Of a stretch of 60,650 nucleotides of DNA, positions 8,519-17,094 are shown in pieces; within the stretch, counting starts at the first letter, position 1, and each line of letters begins with the position of its first letter. The position numbers and the translations under genes are program-made. Origin of the DNA: Deltaproteobacteria bacterium (GTDB taxonomy: Bacteria > Myxococcota_A > UBA796 > UBA2385); assembly GCA_016792625.1 (NCBI GenBank), contig JAEUKK010000080.1, positions 1 through 60,650 of the forward strand. The letters run 5' to 3'. The notes beneath the pieces are model-generated. The model was not told the DNA's origin, did no database searches, and worked only from the letters and a program-made list of their open reading frames with translations.

Positions 8519-11500
8519 TCAGCGCCGCCGGCGCAGAAGGCCCAGCAGCAGGCTGATCCCCGCGAGCAGCGCGCCGCCGAAGCCACCCGCGCGGGTCGGG
8601 GCGGCCGCGCAGCCCGGCTCCCACCGCATCGAGGCGCTCCGGCGATAGTCCCCCTCCGCGGACGACTCTCCGTCGGTGCCAAGATCGAGCGCGCCGCTGT
8701 CTTTGCCGCCGTCGGTGCCCTTGCCCGGCCACTCGCCCTCGGCGCTGTCGCTGCCGATGAGGCCCAGCGTCACGGAAAAGGTGTCCACCACGTCGGCTTG
8801 GCCGTCGCCGTCGGTGTCCCAGGCGGTCGGATCGGTCCCGTAGAGGAGCTCCTCCCCGTCGGTGAGGCCGTCGTGATCGGAGTCCCCCCAGGTGGGGTCG
8901 GTGGAGAAGCTGCGCAGCTCGTCGGCGTCGAGCAGGCCGTCGCCGTCGCTGTCCCGCCGCATCGGATCAGCGCCCGCTGCGCCCTCCTCGGCGTCGAGCA
9001 GGCCGTCGCCGTCGCTGTCGGCCAGGGTGGGGTCGGCCCCGCTCGCCCGCTCGCACCCGTCGAGGATGCCGTCGCCGTCGCTGTCGGCGCGCAGCGGATC
9101 GGTGCCCAAGGCCAGCTCAGCGGCCAACGCGCGCCCATCGCCGTCCAGATCGACGAGGTGGTCGAGGTCGTCGGGCCAAGCCGGGTCGGCGCCCAGGCAG
9201 CGCCCCGCGCCGGCCGGGCCCTCGGGGCAGCCCGCGCCCGCCGGGTCGGGGTCGCGCGGGTCGAGGCCCAGCGCCAGCTCTTCGCCGTCCAGCAGCCCGT
9301 CGGCGTCGCTGTCCGCGTGGACCGCGCTGAGGCCGAGCGCCGCCTCATCAGCGTCCAGCACGCCGTCATCGTCGGTGTCTGCCCGGTCGGGGCGGGTGCC
9401 GCTGACCCGCAGCTCCCAGCCGTCGCTGAGGCCATCGCCGTCGCCATCGGGGTTCAGCGGGTCGAGGCCGAGGCGCAGCTCTTCGCCGTCGCGCACGCCG
9501 TCGCCGTCGCTGTCGCCGCGCAGCAGCTCGGTGCGGGCCCGGGCCTCGGCGCCGTCGCTCAGCCCGTCGCGGTCGCTGTCTTGGTGCGCGGGGTCGGAGC
9601 CGAGCCGCGCCTCTTCTTCATCGGTGTAGCCGTCGCCGTCGGTGTCCCCCGACGGGTGGACGGAAGGCGTGCCGTCCATCACCAGCGGATCGGTGCGGGA
9701 GAGATAGACCTCCACCCCATCATCGAGCCCGTCCCCATCGGTGTCGCGTCTCCAGGGCGCGGTGCCCCGCACCCGCAGCTCCTCCAGATCGCTGATGCCG
9801 TCCAGATCCCCATCGGGGCGCGCTGCATCGAGGCCGAGGCCTAGCTCTTCGGCGTCCAGTAAGCCGTCCTCGTCGCTGTCCGGGTCGAGGGGGTCGAGGC
9901 CCAGCGCGCGCTCCTCGGCCTCGCCGAGTCCGTCCCCGTCGCTGTCGGGGTCCAGCGGATCGGTGGCCGCGCGCAGCTCGGCGCCGTCGTCCAGGCCGTC
10001 ACCATCCGAGTCGCGGTCGGCGGGGTCGGTGCCTGCCCGGCGCTCCTCCATGTCGTTCAGCCCGTCATTGTCGGCGTCACCACGCTGGGGATCCGTGCCG
10101 TCGGCGCGCTCCGCACCGTCCTCCCGCCCGTCGCAGTCGGTGTCGGCCAACAGCGGAGAGAGGCCGGCGGCGCGCTCTACGCCGTCCAGCAGGCCGTCTC
10201 CGTCGGTGTCGGCCAACAGCGGGTCGGTCCCCGCCCGGCCCACCTCGAGGCCGTCGCGCAGGCCGTCGCCGTCCGAGTCAGGGCTCAGGGGGAGGGTGCG
10301 GTGGATCAGGACCTCTGCTCCATCCAGCAGACCATCGGCGTCGCTGTCGTCACGCAGCGGATCGGTGGCGTGGATCAGCGCCTCCTCCCCGTCGAGCAGG
10401 CCGTCGCCATCGGTGTCCTCGTCGAAGGGGTCGGTGCCGTGGACCAGCACCTCGGCCCCGTCGAGCAGCCCGTCGCCGTCCGCGTCGGGCACCAGCGGGC
10501 TCAGGCCCCAGGCCCGCTCCGCGCCGTCCAGCAGCCCGTCGAAGTCGCTGTCGGGCGCCCACGGGTCTGTGCCCAGATCGCGCTCCTCGCCGTCCAGCAG
10601 GCCATCCTCATCGGTGTCAGCGCGGCGGGGCAAGGTGCCAAAGGCCTGCTCCTCGGGGTCGCTCAGCCCGTCGCCGTCGCCGTCGGTGGTCAACGGGTCG
10701 CTGCCGAAGCCCAGCTCGGCGCCGTCGCCCAGACCATCCCCGTCGGTGTCGGCGTTGTTCACTGCCGTGAGGTGATCCTCCGCCTCTTCCCGGTCGCCGA
10801 GCCCGTCGCCGTCGGTGTCCGCACGGGTCGGGTCGCCGCCCACCTCCTGCTCCGCGCGGTCGCCCAGGCCATCGCCGTCGGTGTCGGCAAGAAGGGGCGA
10901 GCTGCCCAGGCGCTGCTCGGTGGCGTCGTCCAGGCCGTCGTCGTCGGTGTCCACGCGCAGCGGATCGGTGCCCAGGTCGACCTCGACGCCGTCAAGCAGC
11001 CCGTCGCCGTCGGAGTCGGGGACCCGCGGCTGCGTGCCCGCCGCTGCCTCTGCGCCGTCGTGCAAGCCATCGCCGTCGGTGTCGAAGAGCAGGGGATCAG
11101 ACCCGCGCTCCCGCTCCTCTCCGTCGAGCAGGCTGTCCCCATCGCTGTCGGGGTCGAGGGGGTCTGTCCCGACCGCGACCTCGTCCCCATCGCTCAGGTA
11201 GTCGTCGTCGGAGTCCTGGTCGTCGGGGTCGGTGCCCAGCCCGAGCTCCTCCCACACGGTGAGCAGATCATTGTCCTGATCGCGATCGTCGGTGCCACAG
11301 ACGCTGGCCCCGCTCGCACCGGTCATGCTCGCGTACACATAGGGCTGCGAGAAGGCGTACACCCCCAGCCCGCCCACCGGAGTGCCGCCCAGCACGTCAA
11401 ACTCGAGGGTACCGTCCACCCAGATGCGCAGGCGATCCGCGGTGTGCTCGACGCGGAAGAGGTAGCTGGTCTCCGGGGTCCAGGCCGCGCTGCCCCGGGT

Positions 11501-12088
11501 CAGGCCGACCGCCACCGGCATGACGGTGTTGGTCAGCGACCACAGATCATCGGGGTTGGTGGGCCCCATCACCCGAGAGAGGCGCAGGCCCTGCGGCGCC
11601 ACGCGGCCGTTCGCCGTCTCGGTGGCCCCCTTCCAGCTCAGCAGCAGCCAGTCGGCGTCGGCGGCGGTCACCTCACCCGGCGCGAGCCCGATGCTCAGTC
11701 CGAAGTAGTCGTCGTCGAGCAGATAGTTGGTGCCCAGGTAGAGCTGGTGCACCCCCGCGTTCGAGGGCAGGCCGGGCAGCCAGATCGAAGGGGCGCCGTC
11801 GAGGGGCAGCGTCTTGACCGTGGTGGGCGGCGCGTAGGGCTGCCAGGTCGCGGTCTCGAGGAAGAGCCACCCCGCCGTGCGCGGCACGTTCTCAGCGGTG
11901 CCCGCCGAGAGCTGCTGGGCACCGCAGACCCAGCCCGGCTCGACCTCACAGTCGGCGCTGCAGCCATCCCCGTCGACCTCGCCGGCGTCATCGCAGGCCT
12001 CGGAGCCGGAGACCTCTCCGTTCCCGCAGCCGCCGTGGGCGGCAGCGGCGGGGCGGTAGAGGAGGAGGAGGGCGAGCAGTGGGCTCAT
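8519..12088 (-). CDS. Giant TSP3-repeat surface protein with MYXO-CTERM-like tail
   Basis: 1189 residues. Order of parts: a signal peptide (LLALLLLYRPAAA); a Cys-rich DUF4215-like module (CGNGEVSGSEACDDAG ... GDGCSADCEVEPGWVC, residues 20-55); a lectin/laminin-G-like domain of about 230 residues (LFRVEHTADRLRIWVDGTLEF); about 35 thrombospondin type-3 calcium-binding repeats of the DxDGDGLxDGxE type; and a C-terminal GGFGGALLAGISLLLGLL helix capped by RRRR. Family knowledge: TSP3 repeats bind Ca2+ and stiffen; the tail resembles MYXO-CTERM sorting signals, though I do not see a Cys just before the helix except CAAAPTRAG. The start is ATG 12088 behind GGAG. It lies 77 bases downstream of the subtilase gene on the same strand. 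Confidence 0.88.
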   Translation of the reverse strand: MSPLLALLLLYRPAAAAHGGCGNGEVSGSEACDDAGEVDGDGCSADCEVEPGWVCGAQQLSAGTAENVPRTAGWLFLETATWQPYAPPTTVKTLPLDGAPSIWLPGLPSNAGVHQLYLGTNYLLDDDYFGLSIGLAPGEVTAADADWLLLSWKGATETANGRVAPQGLRLSRVMGPTNPDDLWSLTNTVMPVAVGLTRGSAAWTPETSYLFRVEHTADRLRIWVDGTLEFDVLGGTPVGGLGVYAFSQPYVYASMTGASGASVCGTDDRDQDNDLLTVWEELGLGTDPDDQDSDDDYLSDGDEVAVGTDPLDPDSDGDSLLDGEERERGSDPLLFDTDGDGLHDGAEAAAGTQPRVPDSDGDGLLDGVEVDLGTDPLRVDTDDDGLDDATEQRLGSSPLLADTDGDGLGDRAEQEVGGDPTRADTDGDGLGDREEAEDHLTAVNNADTDGDGLGDGAELGFGSDPLTTDGDGDGLSDPEEQAFGTLPRRADTDEDGLLDGEERDLGTDPWAPDSDFDGLLDGAERAWGLSPLVPDADGDGLLDGAEVLVHGTDPFDEDTDGDGLLDGEEALIHATDPLRDDSDADGLLDGAEVLIHRTLPLSPDSDGDGLRDGLEVGRAGTDPLLADTDGDGLLDGVERAAGLSPLLADTDCDGREDGAERADGTDPQRGDADNDGLNDMEERRAGTDPADRDSDGDGLDDGAELRAATDPLDPDSDGDGLGEAEERALGLDPLDPDSDEDGLLDAEELGLGLDAARPDGDLDGISDLEELRVRGTAPWRRDTDGDGLDDGVEVYLSRTDPLVMDGTPSVHPSGDTDGDGYTDEEEARLGSDPAHQDSDRDGLSDGAEARARTELLRGDSDGDGVRDGEELRLGLDPLNPDGDGDGLSDGWELRVSGTRPDRADTDDDGVLDADEAALGLSAVHADSDADGLLDGEELALGLDPRDPDPAGAGCPEGPAGAGRCLGADPAWPDDLDHLVDLDGDGRALAAELALGTDPLRADSDGDGILDGCERASGADPTLADSDGDGLLDAEEGAAGADPMRRDSDGDGLLDADELRSFSTDPTWGDSDHDGLTDGEELLYGTDPTAWDTDGDGQADVVDTFSVTLGLIGSDSAEGEWPGKGTDGGKDSGALDLGTDGESSAEGDYRRSASMRWEPGCAAAPTRAGGFGGALLAGISLLLGLLRRRR
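8785..11290 (-). repeat. About 35 tandem TSP3-encoding repeats
   Basis: The coding strand repeats a unit of about 70 bases encoding Asp-x-Asp-Gly-Asp-Gly-Leu-x-Asp-Gly-x-Glu followed by a variable 8-12 residue spacer ending in TDP or SDP. I count 36 units; the first, the 31st and the last are divergent, and an insert with two Cys (CPEGPAGAGRC) interrupts near unit 30. The array leaves both strands open over long stretches, so opposite-strand reading frames here are artefacts. Confidence 0.9.
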
Positions 12089-12165
12089 CGGTGGGCTCCG
12101 GCAGACGGCGGGGGGGGCGGTCCCCCTGCGCATCGGACCGGGCGCTCCCGATCAAAAGGCCCCGG

Positions 12166-14535
12166 TCACCAGCCGCGCTCTTCACTGAAGGCCATCGCCC
12201 CGTCCGCCGAGCTGCCGGCGAGCGCCGGCGCCTCAGCCCGCGGCAGGCCCAGGGCCGGCAGCAGGTCGCCCGCGCCTTGGCCGCCCCGCGCGCGCCAGCC
12301 CCCCGCGGCGATCCGCTCGCTGAGACCAACGTCCATCAGACCATCCCCGACGGGCACAGCCCGCCCCAAATCGACCGGGGCGTAGCCGAGGGGGCTAGTG
12401 GACAGGCCCGAACCACCGGCCGTGTGGAGGTCGGCGGGGTGCGCGGCCACCGGCCCGCCGGGCAGCTCGCGCACACGCAAGCCCACAACGGGGAGGGTGC
12501 TATAGCCGATGGGGCTGGCCGAGAGCCCGGACCCATCGATCCGAAGGAGATCGACCTCAATGAGATCGGACTGTGCCCCGCCGCGCGAGGCGGGCAGCGC
12601 GGCGGCCTCGATCTCGCCGAGAGCCTCGACCGCGGCCTGGGTGGCGAGCACAGCGCGCGGCAGCCGATCCGCGCCCGCGGCGAGGTCGATGAAGGACCAG
12701 GCCGCAGCGACCTCGCCGTAGACCTCGTCGACGCCCGCCTCCCAGGCCAGCGCGAGCACCTCGCCCCGCAGGCCCTCGGCCGCCGTGGCCGCCGAGAGCA
12801 CCGCGAGGCCGTCGTGGCCGAACAGGGCGGCTGCCGGCCGCGACACCACGCCGTCGCGGTGGGTGACCGCCTGCAGCTCAAAGGTCCAGCTCTCCGCCGC
12901 GCCGCCGCCCAGGGCCTCGACCCCCACCGCGCAGCCCCCGCTCCGGTCGGTGGTGCAGCGCAGCGCGACCGAGGCCCCGGCCCCATCCACCGCGCGGATC
13001 CACAGCTCCACACCGGTCAGGGGCGCCCCGCTGAGCCGATCAACCGCCGACCCGTAGACGGTAGCGGTGGTCTGCCCGCCGGTGTCGACCTGAAGCACGG
13101 GCAAGAGCGCGCCGAGCACGCCATTTCCCGCCGATGCGCCCAGACCCGCCGCCTCGAGGGCAGCCCCGAGGCGCAGGCGCCCGCCGCCCGCGCCGGCGAG
13201 CAGGTGCGCGTCGGCGTCGCCGTCGAGCAGATCGGCGGCCAGCCCGGCGCGCAGCAGCGCCCGCACCGCCTCAGGCTCGGCGCCCGCCGCGAGCAGGCGC
13301 GCCGCGGCGCCGCTCACCAGCGCCGCCGCCTGGCTGGTGCCCGACCAGAGCACCAGCTCGCTCTCCCCATGCACGGGCAGGCCGTTGACGCTGATCACCG
13401 GGGCCTCGCCGACCAGGCCGTCGACCCGGCCGTCGCCGTCCACATCGCGGTCCAAGCAGCCGCCCGGCGCGATGAGATCGACGCCCAGGCCGCGGTTGCT
13501 GTAGGGCGCGAGCTCCAGGCCGCCATCGGCCCGCAAGCAGCCCGACCCCACCGCGATGACCTCGGGGCTGGCCGCCGGCCAGCTGAGCTCGGCGAGCCCG
13601 AGGTTCCCCGCCGCGCCGACCAGCACCACGCCGTTGTCGGCGGCGAAGTCGAGCGCGCCGAGCAGGGCCTCGCTGGGCAGGTAGTCGGGCCAGAAGCTCA
13701 GGCTGAGGTTGATGACGTCGGCGCCGCGCACGGTGGCCCAGTAGATGGCCTCCACCACGTCAAGCTCAGTGCCCACGTTCTCGTGGTCGAGCACCTTGAG
13801 GGGCATCAGCTCGACCCCCGGCGCGACGCCGGCCGCGCCGCCGCTCGGCCCCTGCGCGGCGATGAGGCTGGCCATGTGGCTGCCGTGCCGCTGGTCGTCT
13901 TGAGGCCAAGGGTCGCCGTTCACGAAGTCGCGGGGCGAGTGGACTGAGACGCCGCCGAAGGCCGGGGGCGCCCAGGTCGCGCCGCCGTCCTCTTGGCCCA
14001 CGAGGCCGCTGTCGATGACCGCCACCACCACCCGGGGGCCGCCCGGGTCGACCCAGGCGGGCACTTCGGCCACGTCGAGCTGCCAGCGCAGCGCGGGATC
14101 ATCGTGCCCTGCGCTGTCTTCACCATCGACGGCCGCGCCGGCCGAGCCGGCATAAGCCCAGGCCTCTTGCAGCGTGCAGCCGACGTTGGGGTCATCTTGT
14201 AGGCGGCTGAGCAGGGCGCCCACATCCCACCCGTCGGGCACCGCGACGGTCACGAAGCCGGACAAGGGCGCCACGGTCAGCAGCTCGAGGCCCCGGTCCG
14301 CCGCCCACTCCGCCGGATCCATGCCCTCGACGGTCAGCGCGAGGCGGTCCGTGCGGGGCGGGCGCGGGTTGATCCGGGCCGCGGCTGTGCCCGACACCAC
14401 CGGGGTCGGCGTCGCCTCGGCGGCCGCGGGGGCGACCGAATTGGGGCCCGGGGCGGGCGCGCAGCCGGCCCATAGGCCGGGACCGAGGCCCAGGCCGAGC
14501 AGACACAACAGGTTCGGGGCGGCGGGCGCGCGCAT
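12166..14535 (-). CDS. Subtilase (S8) serine protease lipoprotein
   Basis: 789 residues. The N-terminal lipobox is LWAGC (Cys25), with a possible S8 pro-domain at 60-125. The peptidase S8 triad is complete: Asp175 (VVAVIDSGL), His217 (QRHGSHMASL) and Ser401 (LWSGTSQAAALVSG), plus the oxyanion Asn311 (VGAAGNLG). A DVDGDGRVDG loop at 364-373 looks like a calcium site. After residue 460 comes a beta-rich C-terminal region with an Ig/CarboxypepD-like stretch (TTATVYGSAVDRLSGAPLTG). The start is ATG 14535 behind GGGAGG. It lies between the AAR gene upstream (66-base gap) and the TSP3 gene downstream, same strand. Inferred role: surface proteolysis, perhaps acting on the TSP3 protein. Confidence 0.9.
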   Translation of the reverse strand: MRAPAAPNLLCLLGLGLGPGLWAGCAPAPGPNSVAPAAAEATPTPVVSGTAAARINPRPPRTDRLALTVEGMDPAEWAADRGLELLTVAPLSGFVTVAVPDGWDVGALLSRLQDDPNVGCTLQEAWAYAGSAGAAVDGEDSAGHDDPALRWQLDVAEVPAWVDPGGPRVVVAVIDSGLVGQEDGGATWAPPAFGGVSVHSPRDFVNGDPWPQDDQRHGSHMASLIAAQGPSGGAAGVAPGVELMPLKVLDHENVGTELDVVEAIYWATVRGADVINLSLSFWPDYLPSEALLGALDFAADNGVVLVGAAGNLGLAELSWPAASPEVIAVGSGCLRADGGLELAPYSNRGLGVDLIAPGGCLDRDVDGDGRVDGLVGEAPVISVNGLPVHGESELVLWSGTSQAAALVSGAAARLLAAGAEPEAVRALLRAGLAADLLDGDADAHLLAGAGGGRLRLGAALEAAGLGASAGNGVLGALLPVLQVDTGGQTTATVYGSAVDRLSGAPLTGVELWIRAVDGAGASVALRCTTDRSGGCAVGVEALGGGAAESWTFELQAVTHRDGVVSRPAAALFGHDGLAVLSAATAAEGLRGEVLALAWEAGVDEVYGEVAAAWSFIDLAAGADRLPRAVLATQAAVEALGEIEAAALPASRGGAQSDLIEVDLLRIDGSGLSASPIGYSTLPVVGLRVRELPGGPVAAHPADLHTAGGSGLSTSPLGYAPVDLGRAVPVGDGLMDVGLSERIAAGGWRARGGQGAGDLLPALGLPRAEAPALAGSSADGAMAFSEERGW

Positions 14536-14601
14536 GAGGGACCTCCCTGGCCCCCGGGTTCGGAACCTCCGCGGCCGAAGGTGAGCCCTCTCCCCTCCCG
14601 C

Positions 14602-15585
14602 TCAGATCGAGGCCGCCCACCAGCCGGCGGCGAGGCGGGGCTGGAAGCCCAAGGCCTCGGCCTGGGCGGCAAAGTGGCGGACGGTGGCCGCTTCGAGCTT
14701 GCGACCCAGGGCATAGGGCGCGCCGCGACCCTCGACCGCCAGCACCAGCGGCTCGATGAGGCAGGCATAGACCTGCTGCGGGCCGTAGCCAGCGAGCACC
14801 TGGTAGGCGCGGCCCCACAGGCCCGGATCCCAGCTCGGCGGGCAGGACACGGCCTCGCCGGCCAACATACGCACGCCGGCGGGCGCCGGGCCGGTCAGGA
14901 TGCTGGGCAGCGCCACATCGACCACCACCGCCCCCGAGGCCAGCGCCTGGGGCGGCAGCAGCCCGCCGGTGGTCGCGGCGCCGACCACCACCGCGCAGCC
15001 CTTGGCGGCCGCCTCGGGACCGTCGGCCGCCTCGACGTCGAGGCCCTTGGCCGCGCGCTTGGCGTCAACCCGCACACGATACCCGTCCGCGGCCAAAAGC
15101 TCAGCCACCGCCCGCCCGACCGGGCCCGCTGCGCCGATAACCGCCGCGGTGGCGTCGGGTCGGCGCTCAAGCACCCGGACGGTGTTCTTCCACAAGGCCC
15201 AGGTGGTGGCCGCAGCCCCCGTGGTCACGGGCACCGACAAGCGCTCTTGAAGGGCCTCACCCCGCCCGCCGACCACCGCGGCGAGGCTGCCGAGGCCGAT
15301 CGCCGCCACGGGCTGCTCGAGCATGGCCAAGCGCGCCGCGCGCTCAAGGCGCACCAGCGCGCGCTCTTGGTCTTCGATCATCTGCGCCGGGTCGAGCGGC
15401 ACACCCCAGACCTCACCCGCGGCCACCGCGCCCAGCCGCAGGCGACAGATGCGCCCGATCGCCCGGTAGGGGTCGGTGCCGTCGCGCAGGCCGAGCGTAA
15501 TCGCGGGATCGGCGCGACGGAGGCCGATAAAGCGGCGGTGCACCGGCGAGAGCGCGTGCACCAAGAACAAGAAGCGGGCGGGCAT
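14602..15585 (-). CDS. Long-chain acyl-ACP reductase-like (AAR-like) protein
   Basis: 327 residues, close to the roughly 340 of cyanobacterial AAR. The central NAD(P)H fold shows AAVIGAAGPVGRAVAELL (148-165). Before it is VTTGAAATTWALWKNT (120-135), similar in position to the AAR segment TTGNTHTAYV as I remember it. The C-terminal part matches in pattern: QVYACLIEPLVLAVEG with Cys275 at the place of the AAR acyl-enzyme Cys (Cys294 in the Synechococcus enzyme), then YALGRKLEAATVRHF and EALGFQP near the end. AAR reduces acyl-ACP to fatty aldehyde. As the last gene after an ACP in a ketosynthase operon, it would be the release step. ATG 15585 follows GAGG. A shikimate-dehydrogenase-like role is the alternative. 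Confidence 0.72.
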   Translation of the reverse strand: MPARFLFLVHALSPVHRRFIGLRRADPAITLGLRDGTDPYRAIGRICRLRLGAVAAGEVWGVPLDPAQMIEDQERALVRLERAARLAMLEQPVAAIGLGSLAAVVGGRGEALQERLSVPVTTGAAATTWALWKNTVRVLERRPDATAAVIGAAGPVGRAVAELLAADGYRVRVDAKRAAKGLDVEAADGPEAAAKGCAVVVGAATTGGLLPPQALASGAVVVDVALPSILTGPAPAGVRMLAGEAVSCPPSWDPGLWGRAYQVLAGYGPQQVYACLIEPLVLAVEGRGAPYALGRKLEAATVRHFAAQAEALGFQPRLAAGWWAASI

Positions 15586-15633
15586 GCGACCTCGGCCCTC
15601 GGGCGCCGCGCGCGGGCGCCCGCCGGGCGCTGC

Positions 15634-16077
15634 TCAGGCGGCCTTCTCGTTGAGGAGGTGCACCACGAGGTTGTAGAAGGTGGCGACCCGGAACAGCTCG
15701 GCCACCTCGGTCACCCGCAGACCAGCCGGGAACTCGGCCGGGTCAACCTCGGGCATGGCCTCGCGCAGGCGGGTGATGGCCGCGTCGGTCAGCACACCGT
15801 CGATCTCGTAGACCTCGTCGCCCATGCCGGCCTTGGCGGTGTTCTCGATGCCGCCGCGGGGGATCTTGATGTCAAAGGCGCGCTCGAGCCGAAAGGCGAT
15901 GTCGAGGAAGTCGAGGCTCTCGGCGTCGAGCTCTTCGATGATCTTGTGCTGGAGCTCGACCTCGTCCTCTTCGCGGCCCAGCGCCTCAGCGAAGGCGGTG
16001 CGCACCTTGCCCCACACCTCGGGATCGGCGCTGTCGAAGGTGTCGACGGAGATGCGTGCGTAGGGGGCTTTGGTCAT
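15634..16077 (-). CDS. Extended acyl carrier protein
   Basis: 147 residues, about 65 longer than a standard ACP. The carrier helix is present: KIIEELDAESLDFLDIAFRLERAFDIKIP, with Ser54 as the probable phosphopantetheine site. After the usual end the protein continues through a region with EVYEIDGVLTDAAITRLREAMP and EVAELFRVATFYNLVVHLL, where the recognisable ACP helix IV is displaced by an insertion. The start is ATG 16077 after GGAG (spacing 8). It is 48 bases upstream of the AAR-like gene and downstream of two ketosynthase-type genes, so it is probably the dedicated carrier of this assembly line. Confidence 0.85.
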   Translation of the reverse strand: MTKAPYARISVDTFDSADPEVWGKVRTAFAEALGREEDEVELQHKIIEELDAESLDFLDIAFRLERAFDIKIPRGGIENTAKAGMGDEVYEIDGVLTDAAITRLREAMPEVDPAEFPAGLRVTEVAELFRVATFYNLVVHLLNEKAA

Positions 16078-16131
16078 GGGGGGGGAGCTCCAACATCATC
16101 GCTTGAAGGGGAGAGCATCGTCGTGGCGCAT

Positions 16132-16137
16132 ATTCTA
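16132..16137 (-). promoter_or_regulatory. Possible -10 element before the ACP gene
   Basis: TAGAAT on the minus strand, 54 bases before the ACP start, stands out in AT content inside a 147-base gap. No good -35 lies 16-18 bases upstream (TCGAAG at 17). It may be an internal promoter for ACP and AAR. Confidence 0.3.
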
Positions 16138-16224
16138 CTCAACCGCGCCACTGGCTTCGACAGCATCCTACCGCCAGACCGCCGCGGCCGCGCGCGGCGC
16201 GCGGCACGGGGTGTCAACAATCCG

Positions 16225-17010
16225 TCAGCGGAGCCCCCCACCCAGCACGGCGCGGGCATAGCGGACCGGCCACGTGGCCGCGCCGAGGCGCCCGAGGTCG
16301 GAACCATCCGGGGGGAGCTGGCCCTTGTGTGGCCGCGGATCGACGCGCTCGCCCGGCCGGGCCACCCGCCAGACCAAAAAGGCGGCGCCCTCCCCGCAGG
16401 CCACGCCGCCCAGCAGCCCCTCGGCGCCGATGAGCGCGTCGGCGCCGCCGGCCACCGCCAGATCGGCCCTGCCCTCGGCCACCGCGTCCCAACCCTCGAG
16501 GATGGCCGTCCAGCCGCCATCTTCGCCATCACACCAGTTCGCGTTGGTGCCCTGTAGGTCGTGGGCGGCGCTGGCGAAGCCGAGCACGTTGTTGCTCAGG
16601 CCCTTGACCAACCAGAGCGGATGGATGAGGTCAATGCCCTCGCGGGCGAACTTGTCGAGGTCGAAGCCCGCCGGGCCGAGCGCCTTGTCCAACGCGGGGC
16701 GCAGGTCCTCGGGGTCGCCGGTCTGCGGGCTCGCGCCCACGAAGAGCGCGCGGCGCAGCGGGGGCAGCTCGTCGAGGGTGCCGTCCAGCGCGATGGCTTG
16801 GCGGACCGCCGCCACGCCGAGCTGCACCGCGCGGCTCATCAGCTTGAGGCCCTTGCGGTCGGGGATCCACTTCACCGGCTGAAACCCCGGCACGGGGCCC
16901 GGCGCGCCGCCGCGAGCGCCCTCGGGGCCGATGCCCGCCGGGCAGAACAGGCTGACCGCCGAGAGGGTGACAGGTCGAAGCGTCTGGGGGCCGACGACGG
17001 GGGAGGACAT
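16225..17010 (-). CDS. Contracted ketosynthase-like protein without active-site Cys
   Basis: 261 residues against about 410 for a KS. It keeps N-lobe landmarks: RRALFVGASPQTGD, and WDAVAEGRADLAVAGGADALIG, followed by CGEGAAFLVWRV. Aligning on the AGG motif puts Glu163 (GTNANWCDGEDGGW) where the KS nucleophile Cys belongs; Cys160 is three residues off. The HGTGT and GH histidine segments are missing, and the end (DLGRLGAATWPVRYARAVLGG) resembles a shrunken KS C-terminal helix. The start is ATG 17010 five bases after GGAG, directly downstream of an active KS. Inferred role: a chain-length-factor-like or scaffolding partner. Confidence 0.72.
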   Translation of the reverse strand: MSSPVVGPQTLRPVTLSAVSLFCPAGIGPEGARGGAPGPVPGFQPVKWIPDRKGLKLMSRAVQLGVAAVRQAIALDGTLDELPPLRRALFVGASPQTGDPEDLRPALDKALGPAGFDLDKFAREGIDLIHPLWLVKGLSNNVLGFASAAHDLQGTNANWCDGEDGGWTAILEGWDAVAEGRADLAVAGGADALIGAEGLLGGVACGEGAAFLVWRVARPGERVDPRPHKGQLPPDGSDLGRLGAATWPVRYARAVLGGGLR

Positions 17011-17094
17011 GGGGGCTCCCGCCTCCGCAGAGGCGCGCGGGTGCGTGGGGGGAGGTCGGGCCTGCGCAGACCCAAGGCGTCGGGCGGGCCGGGC

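Noticed and set aside
8785..11290. Repeat array considered as CRISPR or satellite DNA
   Set aside because: The period matches in-frame TSP3 protein repeats with synonymous variation; no identical repeats and spacers.
8798..12385. Several long plus-strand open frames across the TSP3 gene
   Set aside because: They mirror the Asp-Gly-rich repeats (periodic Val/Ala or Ser/Pro sequences), which leave all frames open; no start sites or domains.
12079..13947. 622-codon plus-strand frame across the subtilase gene
   Set aside because: Antisense to a protease with a complete catalytic triad; the composition is Arg/Gly/His-rich without domains.
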